A DNA stretch of 64,000 nt from Mesorhabditis belari (lineage: Eukaryota; Nematoda; Chromadorea; Rhabditida; Rhabditidae): contig CAUEEP010000916.1 of assembly GCA_958450365.1 (NCBI GenBank), positions 372,001 through 436,000 of the forward strand, given 5' to 3'. Of this stretch, positions 22,105 to 33,408 are shown piece after piece (position 1 is the stretch's first letter; each line of letters starts with the position of its first letter). Position numbers and translations under genes: made by a program. Under the pieces are notes generated by a model. That model was given only the letters and a program-made list of their open reading frames with translations, was not told the origin of the DNA and ran no database searches.

Positions 22105-22855
22105 ACGAACTTTTGTGAGCTTTTCCATAACGATAAGCTTTCTCATTGTGAGCTTTTCCATAACGATAAGCTTTCTCATTGTCAGCTTCTCCATAACGAT
22201 AAGCTTTCCCATTGTGAACCTTTCCATAACGATAAGCTTTCTCATTGTGAGCCTTTCCATAACGATAAGCTTTCCCATTGTGAGCTTTTCCATAACGATA
22301 AGCTTTCTCATTGTCAGCTTCTCCATAACGATAAGCTTTCCCATTGTGAACCTTTCCATAACGATAAGCTTTCTCATTGTGAGCCTTTCCATAACGATAA
22401 GCTTTCCCATTGTGAGCTTTTCCATAACGATAAGCTTTCTCATTGTCAGCTTCTCCATAACGATAAGCTTTCCCATTGTGAACCTTTCCATAACGATAAG
22501 CTTTCTCATTGTGAGCCTTTCCATAACGATAAGCTTTCCCATTGTGAGCTTTTCCATAACGATAAGCTTTCTCATTGTCAGCTTCTCCATAACGATAAGC
22601 TTTCCCATTGTGAACCTTTCCATAACGATAAGCTTTCCCATTGTGAGCTTTTCCATAACGATAAGCTTTCCCATTGTGAACCTTTCCATAACGATAAGCT
22701 TTCTCATTGTGAGCCTTTCCATAACGATAAGCTTTCTCATTGTGAGCCTTTCCATAACGATAAGCTTTCTCATTGTGAGCCTTTCCATAACGATAAGCTT
22801 TCTCATTGTCAGCTTCTCCATAACGATAAGCTTTCTCATTGTGAGCTTTTCCATA
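22105..22855. repeat. 33-bp satellite
   Basis: About 23 copies of a 33-bp unit containing CCATAACGATAAGCTTTCTC and ATTGTGAGCTTT, with ordered C/T variants forming a super-unit of about 132 bp. Because 33 is a multiple of three, long frames stay open on both strands (Ile/Ser/Phe-rich on plus, Met/Glu/Lys/Leu-rich on minus). These are repeat artefacts with no start context or conservation signal. Confidence 0.93.
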
Positions 22856-22979
22856 ACTACCAAGAGACTATTACGTTTTCAATGTACTCTAAGAGTAATT
22901 TGTGGATACATTTTTGAATCTTTTTCCTTTTTGTGCTTCTACTTTGTGAGAACGGTTTTGAGGCAGAAATTCCCATAGA

Positions 22980-23840
22980 CATCATTCCAGACACGCAAAC
23001 AAATATTCGGGAAGAAGAGGAAGAAAAATAAGACGAAGAAAATTGGTCTCAACTACAATTTGTTGTGTCGGAAATGAAATGAGACAATAATTTGTCGTGA
23101 CATTTTGAATTACAGACATTGCAGACGTCAAGAAATTAACTAAAGATTTAAAAATTGAGATAAAGTGTTTCGAAAAGCGCTTGCAATACTTGTGGTTATG
23201 CTTATGAAGCTACAAAATCGATAGTGTAAAGCAGGAAATGTCGAAGTTGACTGAAAAGAATCGAAGAATGCAGAAGAATCGTTTCCTATTTCAAAGATTA
23301 GGCATTAGCGCTAAAGATTTCGCTAATGCTAAAGCTCGAGTACTTTGAAAGCCAAAGCTCGAGTACTTTGAATGCTAAACCTCGAGTACTTTGAGCCGTG
23401 TAAACTTGTCACATCCATGCAGATGATTCTTGATTTTTACCCAAGTCTATTACTTTCTTAAGGCAAATTGTGACGAAAGAAGTGACAGCAGAAATGTGTG
23501 CTTTTCGTTTTTATTCACAACGTCTAGAAAAGGCTTTTCTCTACTTTCAGCTTATTAAATCCCGTATTCTTTCTGATGATCACAGTTTTCTAAAATGTGT
23601 TAACCTTACTCGACTACTAGATACTACTATTTCTAGAAATCTCTAGAAATCTAGAAACTACTATCTAGTTAGATAGTAGTTTCTAGTGATTTTGAGTAGT
23701 TTCTAGTGAGTTTCTAGAGGAGTTTTCTAGATACTTTCTAGATAGTAGTATCCAGAAAACTAGAAAACTCGAAAACTAAAGACAAGAGTAAGGTGGTCGA
23801 GAAAGTTGACACTTTTTAGAAAGTAATCTAATCGCTCGAA
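22980..23840. other. Intergenic sequence with short repeats
   Basis: Contains three copies of a 27-bp CTCGAGTACTTTGAA unit at about 23333-23400 and a palindromic TCTAGAAACTACTATCTAG cluster at 23625-23760. No gene seen. Confidence 0.4.
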
Positions 23841-24062
23841 TTTTTTAAATCGAGTTATTAAATTCTGGAACATTTTACCCCCTCATGTTCGTGATATTTC
23901 CACCTTGGCTAGATTTAAAGCCGCAATTTCGTCAATTGATTTGACTGCTCTGTGATTCTTTCTTGAGGTATCCATTTATCTTTTTGGGTGTGTTTTGAGT
24001 GGTGTCCCGGGTAATTATTGTCATTTTGTCTTGTCGCTATTCAACTGAATAAAGCATATATA
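23841..24062 (+). mobile_element. 5'-truncated LINE 3' end
   Basis: A frame reading NRVIKFWNILPPHVRD then FKAAISSIDL ends at a TGA near 23955. The pattern NRVxxxWNxLPxxV...FKxxL is the C-terminal tail of CR1/jockey-type LINE reverse transcriptase proteins. A 3' UTR of about 100 bp follows, ending AATAAAGCATATATATATAT, a short tandem tail typical of such retroposons. Upstream of about 23841 the frame is closed, as expected from 5' truncation at insertion. Confidence 0.7.
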
Positions 24063-24695
24063 TATATAATCGTAAACTTGAAGCCAAAGTTGTCTTTCTA
24101 GTGACAAGCCAAGAGTAGACGTCATTTTTGTAGCGCAGCCTTGACTACAACATTTCAAGGAAGTCTTCCCTTTTCCCCACTTTTCTTCTTCACTTTTCCT
24201 TTTCATATCACGCAATTCTTTGGGGATTTTTTTTTCTCATCACTGCAAAATTAGAGTGAAAAGCAAGAAATCGCGAAATATCACAAAAATCCCATTTTGT
24301 ACTCTTGGAAAACGACCAAAAACATGTAAAAAGGTGAAAAAACAGGAAAATCCCCAATTTTTTTGGGAAAAAGGAGAAGAAATGATGTTCAATCTCTTTT
24401 TTTTTTTCAGTAAAACGTGATAAAAGTTTGCTGATCTTCTTTCTGAAAAACTCTGTGAATAACATGCTGAGTAATCTGAAGGGAAATCTTTGGAAATCTT
24501 TGGAAATCTTTGGCAAATTTCCTCGAAAAAAAAAGACGAAAAATCAGAAAACGGTGAGTTGAAAAGTGGTAAATAAGAGAAACGAAAAGTGAGTTGTGTT
24601 TTGGACTTTAGTCGTGGGAAATTGGCTTTCTTTCTGGCTTACGAACTTCAAAGCTTTTGAATGAGATCAAATATAGATCAAATCCAAAGGCTAAG

Positions 24696-24902
24696 CTAAG
24701 ACATTGTTTCTAGCCTGTCTACTGCCGGAAAAGTGATATGCTCACCACAGTCCAGTGTGAAATACACATATAATTCGGCTCTCCGAGATTCGAATAGTTG
24801 CGCGGGGCTTTGATCACTCCAAAGCCATTCGATTTCGTTCCACTGAAAAAGTTCAATCACGGAAAATGTATAAATGTTAAAGTCTGACGATGTTCTGGAC
24901 AA
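24696..24902 (-). pseudogene. C-type lectin domain fragment (left copy)
   Basis: One frame reads WNEIEWLWSDQSP; the next frame continues NYSNLGEPNYMC. Together these are the W-x-WSDxSP...YxNWxxGEPN...C pattern of the C-type lectin fold. The shift of frame within the domain is shared with the plus-strand copy at 26755. This copy also lacks the residues W-H between N and LGEPN. Confidence 0.65.
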
Positions 24903-24983
24903 GTTAAAACCTAATCTGGCTTACGAATTGAGGCATCGAGAAGTGACAAGGGAAGGATGAATAAATCCTGTGGCATCTTCTGA

Positions 24984-25514
24984 TGATATATATGTCGTAG
25001 CCGATTATGAATGAAATTTTTTGGCAAATCTTACTAGTAGAGCAACCCTTTAATGTATGAGGACAATATTATATCATCTTGTAGCGAATTCAATTCTGCG
25101 TCGATTAGTACCAAACTTGTGAGTTTAGGTTAAAAATTGCCGGCGCTACAACGTTTCATTCAAAATCGGCGGGACCCCTGTAGCCGATTATGAATGAGTG
25201 GATCTAGGAGCGTCCAACCATCAAGTATTTAGTATCATTCAACGCAGAATCATTGATAATGATATTAAATTTTTAAAATTAGCAAGATTTGATAAAAAGA
25301 AAAAAAATTAGAGCAAAAAAAACTGTTTGTTCAAGAGAAAACTTTGAAGCCCCATAATTTGTGTTCTTTTTATCCAATCTTTCTAATTTCAAAAATTTAA
25401 CATAATTATCAATGATTCTGCGTTGAATGATACTAAATACTTGATGGTTGGACGCTCCTAGACCCACTCATTCATAAACGGCTGAAATTCATAATCGGCT
25501 ACGACATATATATC
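24984..25514. mobile_element. TIR element, TATATGTCGTAGCCG family (with nested palindrome)
   Basis: Left end ATATATATGTCGTAGCCGAT, right end its inverse (ATCGGCTACGACATATATAT). Inside, 25196-25262 and 25404-25473 form a second inverted pair (GGAGCGTCCAACCATCAAGT) around an AT-rich loop. No transposase frame is present. The termini match 21024-21473. Confidence 0.85.
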
Positions 25515-25859
25515 GTTCCTGATCTCTACCAAAAGTCTGGTTTCTTACCTCTCTAAATTCGCTTCCTTATCTCTCTAAATTTGATTCTTTGTTCCTAGAT
25601 CTGAAACTGGATTCTAGGCTAGCTGATGGCACTAGAGTTCGATTGAAACAACCACGTATTTATCTAAAATTTACCACTGTATAATGTGAAAGTGTGACCA
25701 TGTTTGACATGGCTTAAACCATGTCAAATTTTCTTCTCTAAACTTCATCCCATTTTTGAACAAAAACAATTAAAGAGTGAGTTCGGGAAGAATCATCACG
25801 ACAATGAACACAAGAATTGAAAACCATTAACAAGACCATTTCTTTATTCTCTTTATCAT

Positions 25860-26300
25860 TTAACAATGTTATTCCTAAAAATCGTATCTTTATCGCAGAT
25901 TTTAGTCGAAACAAAGAAAATGATTTGAAGAGAAATCTACATTTAGTGGTTGGCTTTCTCGTTTTGATTGTTTTGTGTTTTTATTTGATCGGTGAGTGAG
26001 TAAGATCTCTGGATCTCTGGTGAATGAGAAAGATCCCTCTATAGGGACTCTCCAGGAGGAGACTAGGTCCATGAAATGGCTCACTTTCTTTCTGTGAACC
26101 AGTCTTGCAGCTAGATCTCACCCTGACCTTGCCTGGTCCGGAAATTGCTTTTTGAAACAGCGATGAAACCATCAAATTCTATATTTCTGTTTCCGATTTC
26201 TGTTTCCGATTGACTTTATCGACTCATCAAGAAGATCTCGATGAACTGCTCGATGATCTCGATGTGCAACGGTACGAGTGTTGGATTCAAAACTCTAGAT
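25860..26300 (+). other. Possible exons of a membrane-anchored lectin-like gene
   Basis: An open segment after the acceptor TATCGCAG (about 25899) encodes basic residues, then a hydrophobic stretch (LVVGFLVLIVLCFYLI), and ends at a strong donor GTGAGTGAG near 25991. A second open stretch (about 26209-26271, THQEDLDELLDDLD) ends at GTACGAG. A transmembrane exon upstream of C-type lectin sequence would fit a type II membrane lectin, but no start codon or complete exon chain could be built. Confidence 0.25.
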
Positions 26301-26754
26301 TCAATTTGAAAGCTCTCTTTGGGATCTGGCATCACCGATTGGATCTATTGCTTATGAGTGAGGATACGGTTAAATCTATAGAATAGATTTCTATATAATA
26401 AAGGAAAATTTGGAAGTCGACAATTGTCGATAAAGAAGTTCAACACTTAAGATTGACTTACAAATGATGAAACACGACGAAGCGACCAGTCAGCGCTCGT
26501 CTTTTTCGATAAACAACGCAAAAGAAAACGCTTTCATTGCTGATAACATTCAAATTTTTATTTCCAGCATTTCACCAACTATTTTGCAGCTATTTTTCAA
26601 TGAAATCTCGGTTCTGGATGGATTGGCTTGAAGGGGAGTTTTTAGGATAAATACGTGGTTGTTTCCATCAAACTCTAGTGCCATCAGCTAGCCTAGAATT
26701 CAGTTTCAGATCTAGGAACCAGATTCGTAAACCAGATTAGGTTTTAACTTGGCC

Positions 26755-26945
26755 AGAACATGGTCAGACTTTAACATTATACATTTTCGGTGCTTGAACT
26801 TTTTCAGTGGAACGAAATCGAATGGCTTTGGAGTGATGAAAGCCCCGTGCAACTATTCGAATTGGCATCTCGGAGAGCCGAATTATATGTGTATTTCACA
26901 CTGGACTGTGGTCAGTATATCACTTTTCCGGTAGACAGGCTAGAA
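26755..26945 (+). pseudogene. C-type lectin domain fragment (right copy)
   Basis: One frame reads WNEIEWLWSDESP; the +1 frame then reads NYSNWHLGEPNYMC. The GEPN box (calcium and sugar-binding type) and the WSDxSP core are clear. The frame change between them, shared with the inverted copy at 24696, argues that the gene was already broken before duplication. Confidence 0.65.
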
Positions 26946-26950
26946 ACAAT

Positions 26951-28019
26951 GTCTTTGCTTAGCTTTTGGCCTTTTCGCTGCAGGTCTGATCCACAAAAAT
27001 CAGTGTTTGAGCTTTTTTTCTCTGTTATTGAATGTTCTTACTATTCTTGAGATCATTCTCGTGGTACTTACTGGAAGAACTATCCTGGTGACATACTTTG
27101 TACTTAAAAATGTAAACACATTCTTTCTAGTGCACTGAGTTCTTCGTTTTTCTTTCGATATCAAGTATTCGATGTACCAGAAAGGGATGTGTTTATATTT
27201 TTGAGCGCAAAGTGCACGCAACCTCTGTCTCCTTTGAACGATAAGTCCAAGCGATAAGTCTAAACGATAAGTCTAAACGGTAAACGCTAATCTTTGAATC
27301 GTTGGCTGTTTTAATTTGAAATTACCGTACTCAACACAAAAAATGGCTGACATTTGCCGGTCACCCGTTTTTTGAACACCGAAATCGATTAGTGACTGGT
27401 GGAAAATGTGTAAATTTTTCCTTCACAAATGAGGTTGCCCTTTCAGATATGCCTTTCAGAAAAATCCTCTTTCTTTACCATTAAATTTTCGAAAATCCCT
27501 TTCAGAAATGATGCGAAATTCAGAAATTTCCATTTTTAATCCAATGTTTCGAAAAATCTCTTTCTTTACAATTAAATTTTCGAAAATTAGCAGTCTTAGC
27601 TGAAAATTTGGAATTTTCAAGTAAAAAAAACACGAGATTTTTAAGTTTCGATCTAGACAAATTAGGGTTTTTTTTTTAGGGTAATTGTCGATAATTGTGG
27701 ATAATTGTGGATTATTTTCTACCAGAAAACAATCGTGACAGGGGTGGGGCATCGAGGAAGTTCGTGATGGGCAAAATTTTGAACTCTGATGTCGATGAGG
27801 GGGTGATTTGGCGTGGGGGAAATTGTTGTACTTTTTCGAGAGACAACTTTCAATGCACTCACGAACATGGAAAGGGATAATTATTCAAAGAAAGCCTACT
27901 CAAATTTTGGTTTGGAACTTGGTAACATCTTGGCAATATTTATGTTTGGTTTATTCCGGGAGAAGAGCTAATGGCAAATGGAGGAAAAAAAGAGTGCTGG
28001 GAAAATGGCTTTAATTAAG
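26951..28019. other. Intergenic sequence
   Basis: Contains four AACGATAAGTCTA-type repeats (27236-27285) and a segment with duplicated TTTCGAAAATC motifs (27470-27600). Open frames at 27695-28014 are unrecognised. Confidence 0.35.
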
Positions 28020-28225
28020 TACTTGTACTTGTACTTGTACTTGCACTTGTACTTGTAGGCTTGCAAGTCTGGAGACAAATGCTAAATGTGTAATGTTGTG
28101 TAATGTTGGATTAAGTGTAGACTTGCAAGTCTGGAGACGAATGCTAAATATGTAATGTTGTGTAATATTGGATTAAGTGTAGGCTTGCAAGTCTGGAGAC
28201 GAATGCTAAATGTGTAATGTTGGAT
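28020..28225. repeat. 62-bp tandem repeat and TACTTG microsatellite
   Basis: GTACTTGTACTTG hexamers at 28019-28058 are followed by three copies of a 62-bp unit starting CTTGCAAGTCTGGAGAC at 28060, 28122 and 28184. Confidence 0.9.
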
Positions 28226-28454
28226 TTGTGCACCGAAAGCTTAGCATGGAAAGCAATTGGATGTCCAACAGCTATTGATTTATGCTTATTCGTCAACCAA
28301 TGTTCATTCGAAAGCTCTTGAGATTCAAACTCATGACTCCGAACCATAGGTCATGTCAATCCCGTAGATTTGAAGCAAGTTAGAAGCGTTTTTAGTTTAC
28401 GTTTTTAGTTTACGTTTGTAGTTTTTAGTTTTTAATACACATTTCTACAACCGA

Positions 28455-29462
28455 TGAGTAAATCTGGTGGATTGATGTAGCTGTATGGGTTGATGTAGCT
28501 GTATGGGTTGATGTAGCTGTATGGGTTGATGTAGCTGTATGGGTTGATGTAGCTGTATGGGTTGATGTAGCTCTATCTGGTGGATTGATGTAGCTGTATG
28601 GGTTGATGTAGCTCTATCTGGTGGATTGATGTAGCTGTATGGGTTGATGTAGCTCTATCTGGTGGATTGATGTAGCTGTATGGGTTGATGTAGCTGTATG
28701 GGTTGATGTAGCTCTATCTGGTGGATTGATGTAGCTGTATGGGTTGATGTAGCTGTATGGGTTGATGTAGCTCTATCTGGTGGATTGATGTAGCTGTATG
28801 GGTTGATGTAGCTCTATCTGGTGGATTGATGTAGCTGTATGGGTTGATGTAGCTCTATCTGGTGGATTGATGTAGCTGTATGGGTTGATGTAGCTCTATC
28901 TGGTGGATTGATGTAGCTGTATGGGTTGATGTAGCTGTATGGGTTGATGTAGCTCTATCTGGTGGATTGATGTAGCTGTATGGGTTGATGTAGCTGTATG
29001 GGTTGATGTAGCTCTATCTGGTGGATTGATGTAGCTGTATGGGTTGATGTAGCTCTATCTGGTGGATTGATGTAGCTGTATGGGTTGATGTAGCTCTATC
29101 TGGTGGATTGATGTAGCTGTATGGGTTGATGTAGCTCTATCTGGTGGATTGATGTAGCTGTATGGGTTGATGTAGCTGTATGGGTTGATGTAGCTCTATC
29201 TGGTGGATTGATGTAGCTGTATGGGTTGATGTAGCTGTATGGGTTGATGTAGCTCTATCTGGTGGATTGATGTAGCTGTATGGGTTGATGTAGCTCTATC
29301 TGGTGGATTGATGTAGCTGTATGGGTTGATGTAGCTCTATCTGGTGGATTGATGTAGCTGTATGGGTTGATGTAGCTCTATCTGGTGGATTGATGTAGCT
29401 GTATGGGTTGATGTAGCTCTATCTGGTGGATTGATGTAGCTGTATGGGTTGATGTAGCTCTA
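28455..29462. repeat. 1-kb satellite with TTGATGTAGCTGTATGGG units
   Basis: About 55 units of 18 bp (TTGATGTAGCTGTATGGG) and 22 bp (TTGATGTAGCTCTATCTGGTGG). Short units occur singly or in pairs between long ones, in a recurring order that gives super-units of about 40 and 58 bp. No coding role. Confidence 0.95.
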
Positions 29463-30264
29463 CGAAAACTACATGGTGTTCAATATTTATCGAAACCAAT
29501 AGATCACTAAGTTTAAAGCTCGTTTTTTACAAATTTAATGTTAAAAAAGAAAAAAAACATATCAAAGACATAAACAATTTTACTTTAACAGTCACTTTTT
29601 TCAAAATTATTGCCTTTCGCGTTGATGCTAGTCTAGAAATTCTCGTGGAAGTGTGACACGGAGGTCGAAGTTTGTGATAAATCGAATTTATCACAAACTC
29701 TTGTTAAATTTTCTTGAAAGAATCAAAAATGAAATATGCTTTCATGATTTAATGTTCAATAAATTTGAAAATTGGTAAATAGTGAAGGATTTCACTGAAG
29801 TGAAGGAAAGTTTTCAACTAAGGAAGGAACAGTGAAGGAAAGTTTTCAACTAAGGAAGGAACAGTGAAAGAAAGTTTTCAACTAAGGCTCTAGTATCACT
29901 CTCCAAGTTCTGCTTTTCAAGAATACCCAAGTGCAAACAATTCTTTTTTCCGGAACTCTTCATTTTTCAGCTCAATTCCCAATCTTTTTTTCCACCTGCA
30001 AATAGGAATGATGAGAATTGGTGATATTTTTTCGGTGAAATTACTTTTTTTACTGATTTTCTAATGAGATGTACGCTCAAAAGCAATTAGTTTTCTTTAA
30101 TTGAAACTTTTTTTTAAATTGAGAATTCGAGACGAAAGACAGAGAATGGTGTACAAAAATTGGGAAAACAGGGGAATGAGTTCGCTTGGAAATGGAAATG
30201 GTTATGGTAAGCTCTTGAAAATGGGAAACTTGTGTGCTAGATGGATAAAGTTCGTTTGATAAAT
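29463..30264. other. Intergenic sequence
   Basis: Contains three copies of AGTGAAGGAAAGTTTTCAAC (29800-29885). No gene recognised. Confidence 0.45.
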
Positions 30265-31315
30265 GAGCTTTGCACCAAAAAAAATTTCGTTATTTTTCTC
30301 TTGCGTTTTCTAAAACGTCGAAAAGCTGCCGTACCGCTATCTCTAGTTTTTATCCAACCTACAGTAGTGGAAAAAAAAGTATTGAGCTCCCCAGACTTTT
30401 TTTTACTTTTTACTTCAAAAAGAAAATATCTATCGAAAGCTTTTTGAAACGGTTCTAAATTTCTAGAACTAGAACTAGAAGAAGAGAAGAACTAGAGCTA
30501 GAAGAAGAGAAGAACTAGAGCTAGAAGAAGAGAAGGACTAGAGCTAGAAGAAGAGAAGAACTAGAGCTAGAAGAAGAGAAGGACTAGAACTAAAACTAGA
30601 AGAAGAGAAGAACTAGAACTAGAAGAAGTGACTCTTTCAACAAGCCCCCAAAACACACAAGTGGTTTTGATGATGGGCCGAATTTAATGATTTGATATCT
30701 TTGCCGCACAAGTGTTTAGATCACAGTTTTCTAAAACGTTCTCGGCTACCGTAATCTTGTTTCTAGCTTTTATCTAATCAATCTACGTTTATTTTGATTC
30801 TGTGAGGGCTCACAAAAGGATATCGAAAGATATAAAAAATGAATACAATGGTGGAAAAAAAAGTATTGAGCTCCCCCGATTGTTTTTACTTTTTACTTCA
30901 AAAAAAATATCTATCGAAAGCTTTTTGAATCGGTTCTAAATTTCTAGTAACTAGAAGAACTAGAACTAGAAGAAGTGACTCTTTCAACAAGACCCCAAAA
31001 CACAAAAGCCGTTTTGATGATTTGATATCTTTGCCGAAAAGCGAAGATATCAAATCGTCGTTTTGTTCACCATTCGGGCTGGTTTCGCATTCATAACGTT
31101 TATCTGCTTAAATCTGCTTAAATCTGCATAAATCTTAAATCTATCTGCTATCTTTTGGCTATAAAAACTTGAAATAATAACAATTAGGAAGAATTTAAAG
31201 AGAATTTTTAAAAAAAGAGAAGTTTCAGAATCTGTGGATTTCCAGAGAACCCTAGCTCTTTCGTTTTCGGCTTTCGTTTTTTGGCAATTGCTCTAACTAA
31301 TGAGCACAGAATTGA

Positions 31316-31430
31316 ATTCTACCTCGTTCTCCACCTCATTCTCCACCTCGTTCTCCACCTCATTCTCCACCTCATTCTCCACCTCATTCTCCACCTCGTT
31401 CTCCACCTCATTCTCCACCTCATTCTCTTC
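31316..31430. repeat. 12-bp TTCTCCACCTCA repeat
   Basis: Nine copies of TTCTCCACCTCA/TTCTCCACCTCG directly abutting the Tc1-like transposase remnant, as if the array expanded inside it. Confidence 0.9.
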
Positions 31431-31435
31431 TTTGC

Positions 31436-31620
31436 AACCCTATTGAGCATTTTTGGATCCACGTGAAACGAAATTCAGGAGAAAATCACTTTTTCTCAAA
31501 GAAGGATCTTTGGGATAAAGTTCAAGAGATTCGGAATGGAATTCGAATGTCGCCTCTCAACGAATAGATGCAATTATTAAAGCCCGAGATGGCCCAACAA
31601 AATATTGCATTTTCGATAGG
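31436..31620 (+). pseudogene. Tc1/mariner transposase C-terminal remnant
   Basis: Begins NPIEHFWIHVKRN, the third catalytic acid motif of Tc1-like DDE transposases (NPIEHxW). It continues through a frame break near 31566 to RIDAIIKARDGPTKY, the standard Tc1-family C-terminus. The N-terminal two thirds (DNA-binding domains, first two Asp motifs) are missing, replaced on the left by a 12-bp satellite. Confidence 0.85.
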
Positions 31621-32370
31621 TTGCTCAATAGTTTTTTTCCGCCGGTTTTTGCAAATATTGTTTACATATGTTTTTTCTCGTTAAATCGACTTTGCAATTC
31701 AAAACCTTTTATAACATTAGGCCGCTTAGCTCTTCTAGTTTCTAGAAATTTAGAACCGTTTCAAAAAGCTTTCGATAGATATTTTTTTGAAGTAAAAAGT
31801 AAAAACAATCGGGGGAGCTCAATACTTTTTTTCCACCATTGTATTCATTTTTTATATCTTTCGATATCCTTTTGTGAGCCCTCACAGAATCAAAATAAAC
31901 GTAGATTGATTAGATAAAAACTAGAAACAAGATTACGGTATCCCGAGAACGTTTTAGAAAACTGTGATCTAAACACTTGTGCGGCAAAGATATCCAATCA
32001 TTAAATTCGACCCATCATCAAAACCACTTGTGTGTTTTGGGGGCTTGTTGAAAGAGTCACTTCTTCTAGTTCTAGTCCTTCTCTTCTTCTAGCTCTAGTC
32101 CTTCTCTTCTTCTAGTTCTAGTTCTAGAAATTTAGAACCGATTCAAAAAGCTTTCGATAGATATTTTTTTTGAAGTAAAAAGTAAAAACAATCGGGGGAG
32201 CTCAATACTTTTTTTTCCACCATTGTATTCATTTTTTATATCTTTCGATATCCTTTTGTGAGCCCTCACAGAATCAAAATAAACGTAGATTGATTAGATA
32301 AAAACTAGAAACAAGATTACGGTAGCCGAGAAAGTTTGACACGTTTTAGAAAACTGTGATCATCAGAAAG

Positions 32371-32939
32371 AACGCAGGGATTTCAAGAAGCTGAACTAGA
32401 AATTACAGAAAAGTCTTTTATGAGCTTTGTGCTCAAAAATAAAAAGCACACTCAACTCAGCACTTCTCTCATCACATAAGGAAGGAAGTGATAGACTTGG
32501 GAAGTGATAGACTTGGGAAGTGATAGACTGGCATAAGGAAGTGATAGACTTTGGGTGGATCGAGTGCCCCTCTTCTAGCACACTCAATTCCTCTCATAGT
32601 AATGATTTAGTGTCAAGGGTTGGATTCAAGGACTTGTCTTCAATCTTTTCTTCAATTCTTCATTCTTCAATTCTTCATTCTTCAATTCTGGAAGCAATTT
32701 CTTCTATTTTTATCCGCAGAAATCAAATCGTATCATTTCAAGCATTTTATTCGAAAATCGGGTTCATTGTTGCAAAATGTTTTTTTTTCTCATCCAAACA
32801 TTTGACATTGATGAGCTCCCTTGGGGGAATCTTTCAAAAAAAAAGCGCTAAAAGGATTTCGACTAATATTTTTTGTCGTAAATAGTACAAAAATTTTGAA
32901 TGTTTATTTACACTTTTTGGGGGGAATTGATGAAAACAT
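32371..32939. other. Intergenic sequence
   Basis: Short GGAAGTGATAGACTTG repeats (32483-32550) and CTTCAATTCTTCATT repeats (32638-32690). No gene seen. Confidence 0.45.
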
Positions 32940-33408
32940 GTTGTCTGGGGGAATTTGTGTGGAAAAGAAGTGTAGAAAAATTGTGAGATTTGGAAAAACC
33001 ACGTTAAAAAATGCGATAAATCAAATAAATAATAGATATAAAAGCTATTGATTAAGCAGATTAAGCAATTTTTAAGAATGATGAGCTTTTGGGGAGAGGG
33101 GAGAGTTTGAAATATTGATGCCGAAGTGAAGGCTTAGCTGGTGAACTTCTTGTCGCATTGATGTTGAATTGAAAGCATGTTGTCTGGGGGAATTTGTGTG
33201 GAAAAGAAGTGTAGAAAAATTGTGAGATTTGGAAAAACCACGTTAAAAAATGCGATATTCAACATGAAATCAAATAAATAATAGATTTTAAAATTATTGA
33301 TTAAGCAGATTAAGCAATTTTTAAGAATGATCAGATTTTGGGAGAGTTTCACGTTTGAAATATTGATGCCGAAGTGAAGGCTTAGCTGGTGAACTTCTTG
33401 TCGCCTTT
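32940..33408. repeat. Tandem duplication covering the last exon of pacs-1
   Basis: Two copies of about 220 bp (about 32940-33157 and 33180-33405) share GAATTTGTGTGGAAAAGAAG and GAAGTGAAGGCTTAGCTGGT. Both contain the terminal coding sequence of pacs-1 on the minus strand, but only the right copy keeps the splice acceptor (TCTTTAG) immediately before it. Confidence 0.85.

Larger units (their letters stand above)
24660..26950. repeat. Inverted segmental duplication with C-type-lectin fragments
   Basis: 24700-24925 and 25595-25690 match, in inverse order, 26640-26740 and 26745-26950. The shared sequence includes AACTCTAGTGCCATCAGCTA and CTGGACTGTGG. The left copy is split by extra sequence that includes a TIR element at 24984-25514, so the duplication predates that insertion. 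Confidence 0.8.
30265..32370. mobile_element. Large inverted-repeat composite element around a Tc1-like remnant
   Basis: The left arm contains two related blocks in tandem (about 30282-30640 and 30718-31060). The right arm contains two inverse blocks (about 31735-32050 and 32095-32365). Shared landmarks are AAAGTATTGAGCTCCCC, TATCGAAAGCTTTTTGAA and the CTAGAAGAAGAG tandem run. The blocks read A-B ... B'-A', so the region can fold into an arm of over 600 bp. A transposase C-terminus sits in the centre. Confidence 0.75.

Noticed and set aside
22078..22978. 261- and 295-codon repeat proteins on opposite strands
   Set aside because: 33-bp satellite with a period divisible by three; both strands open, and the unit variants change residues without any bias toward silent sites.
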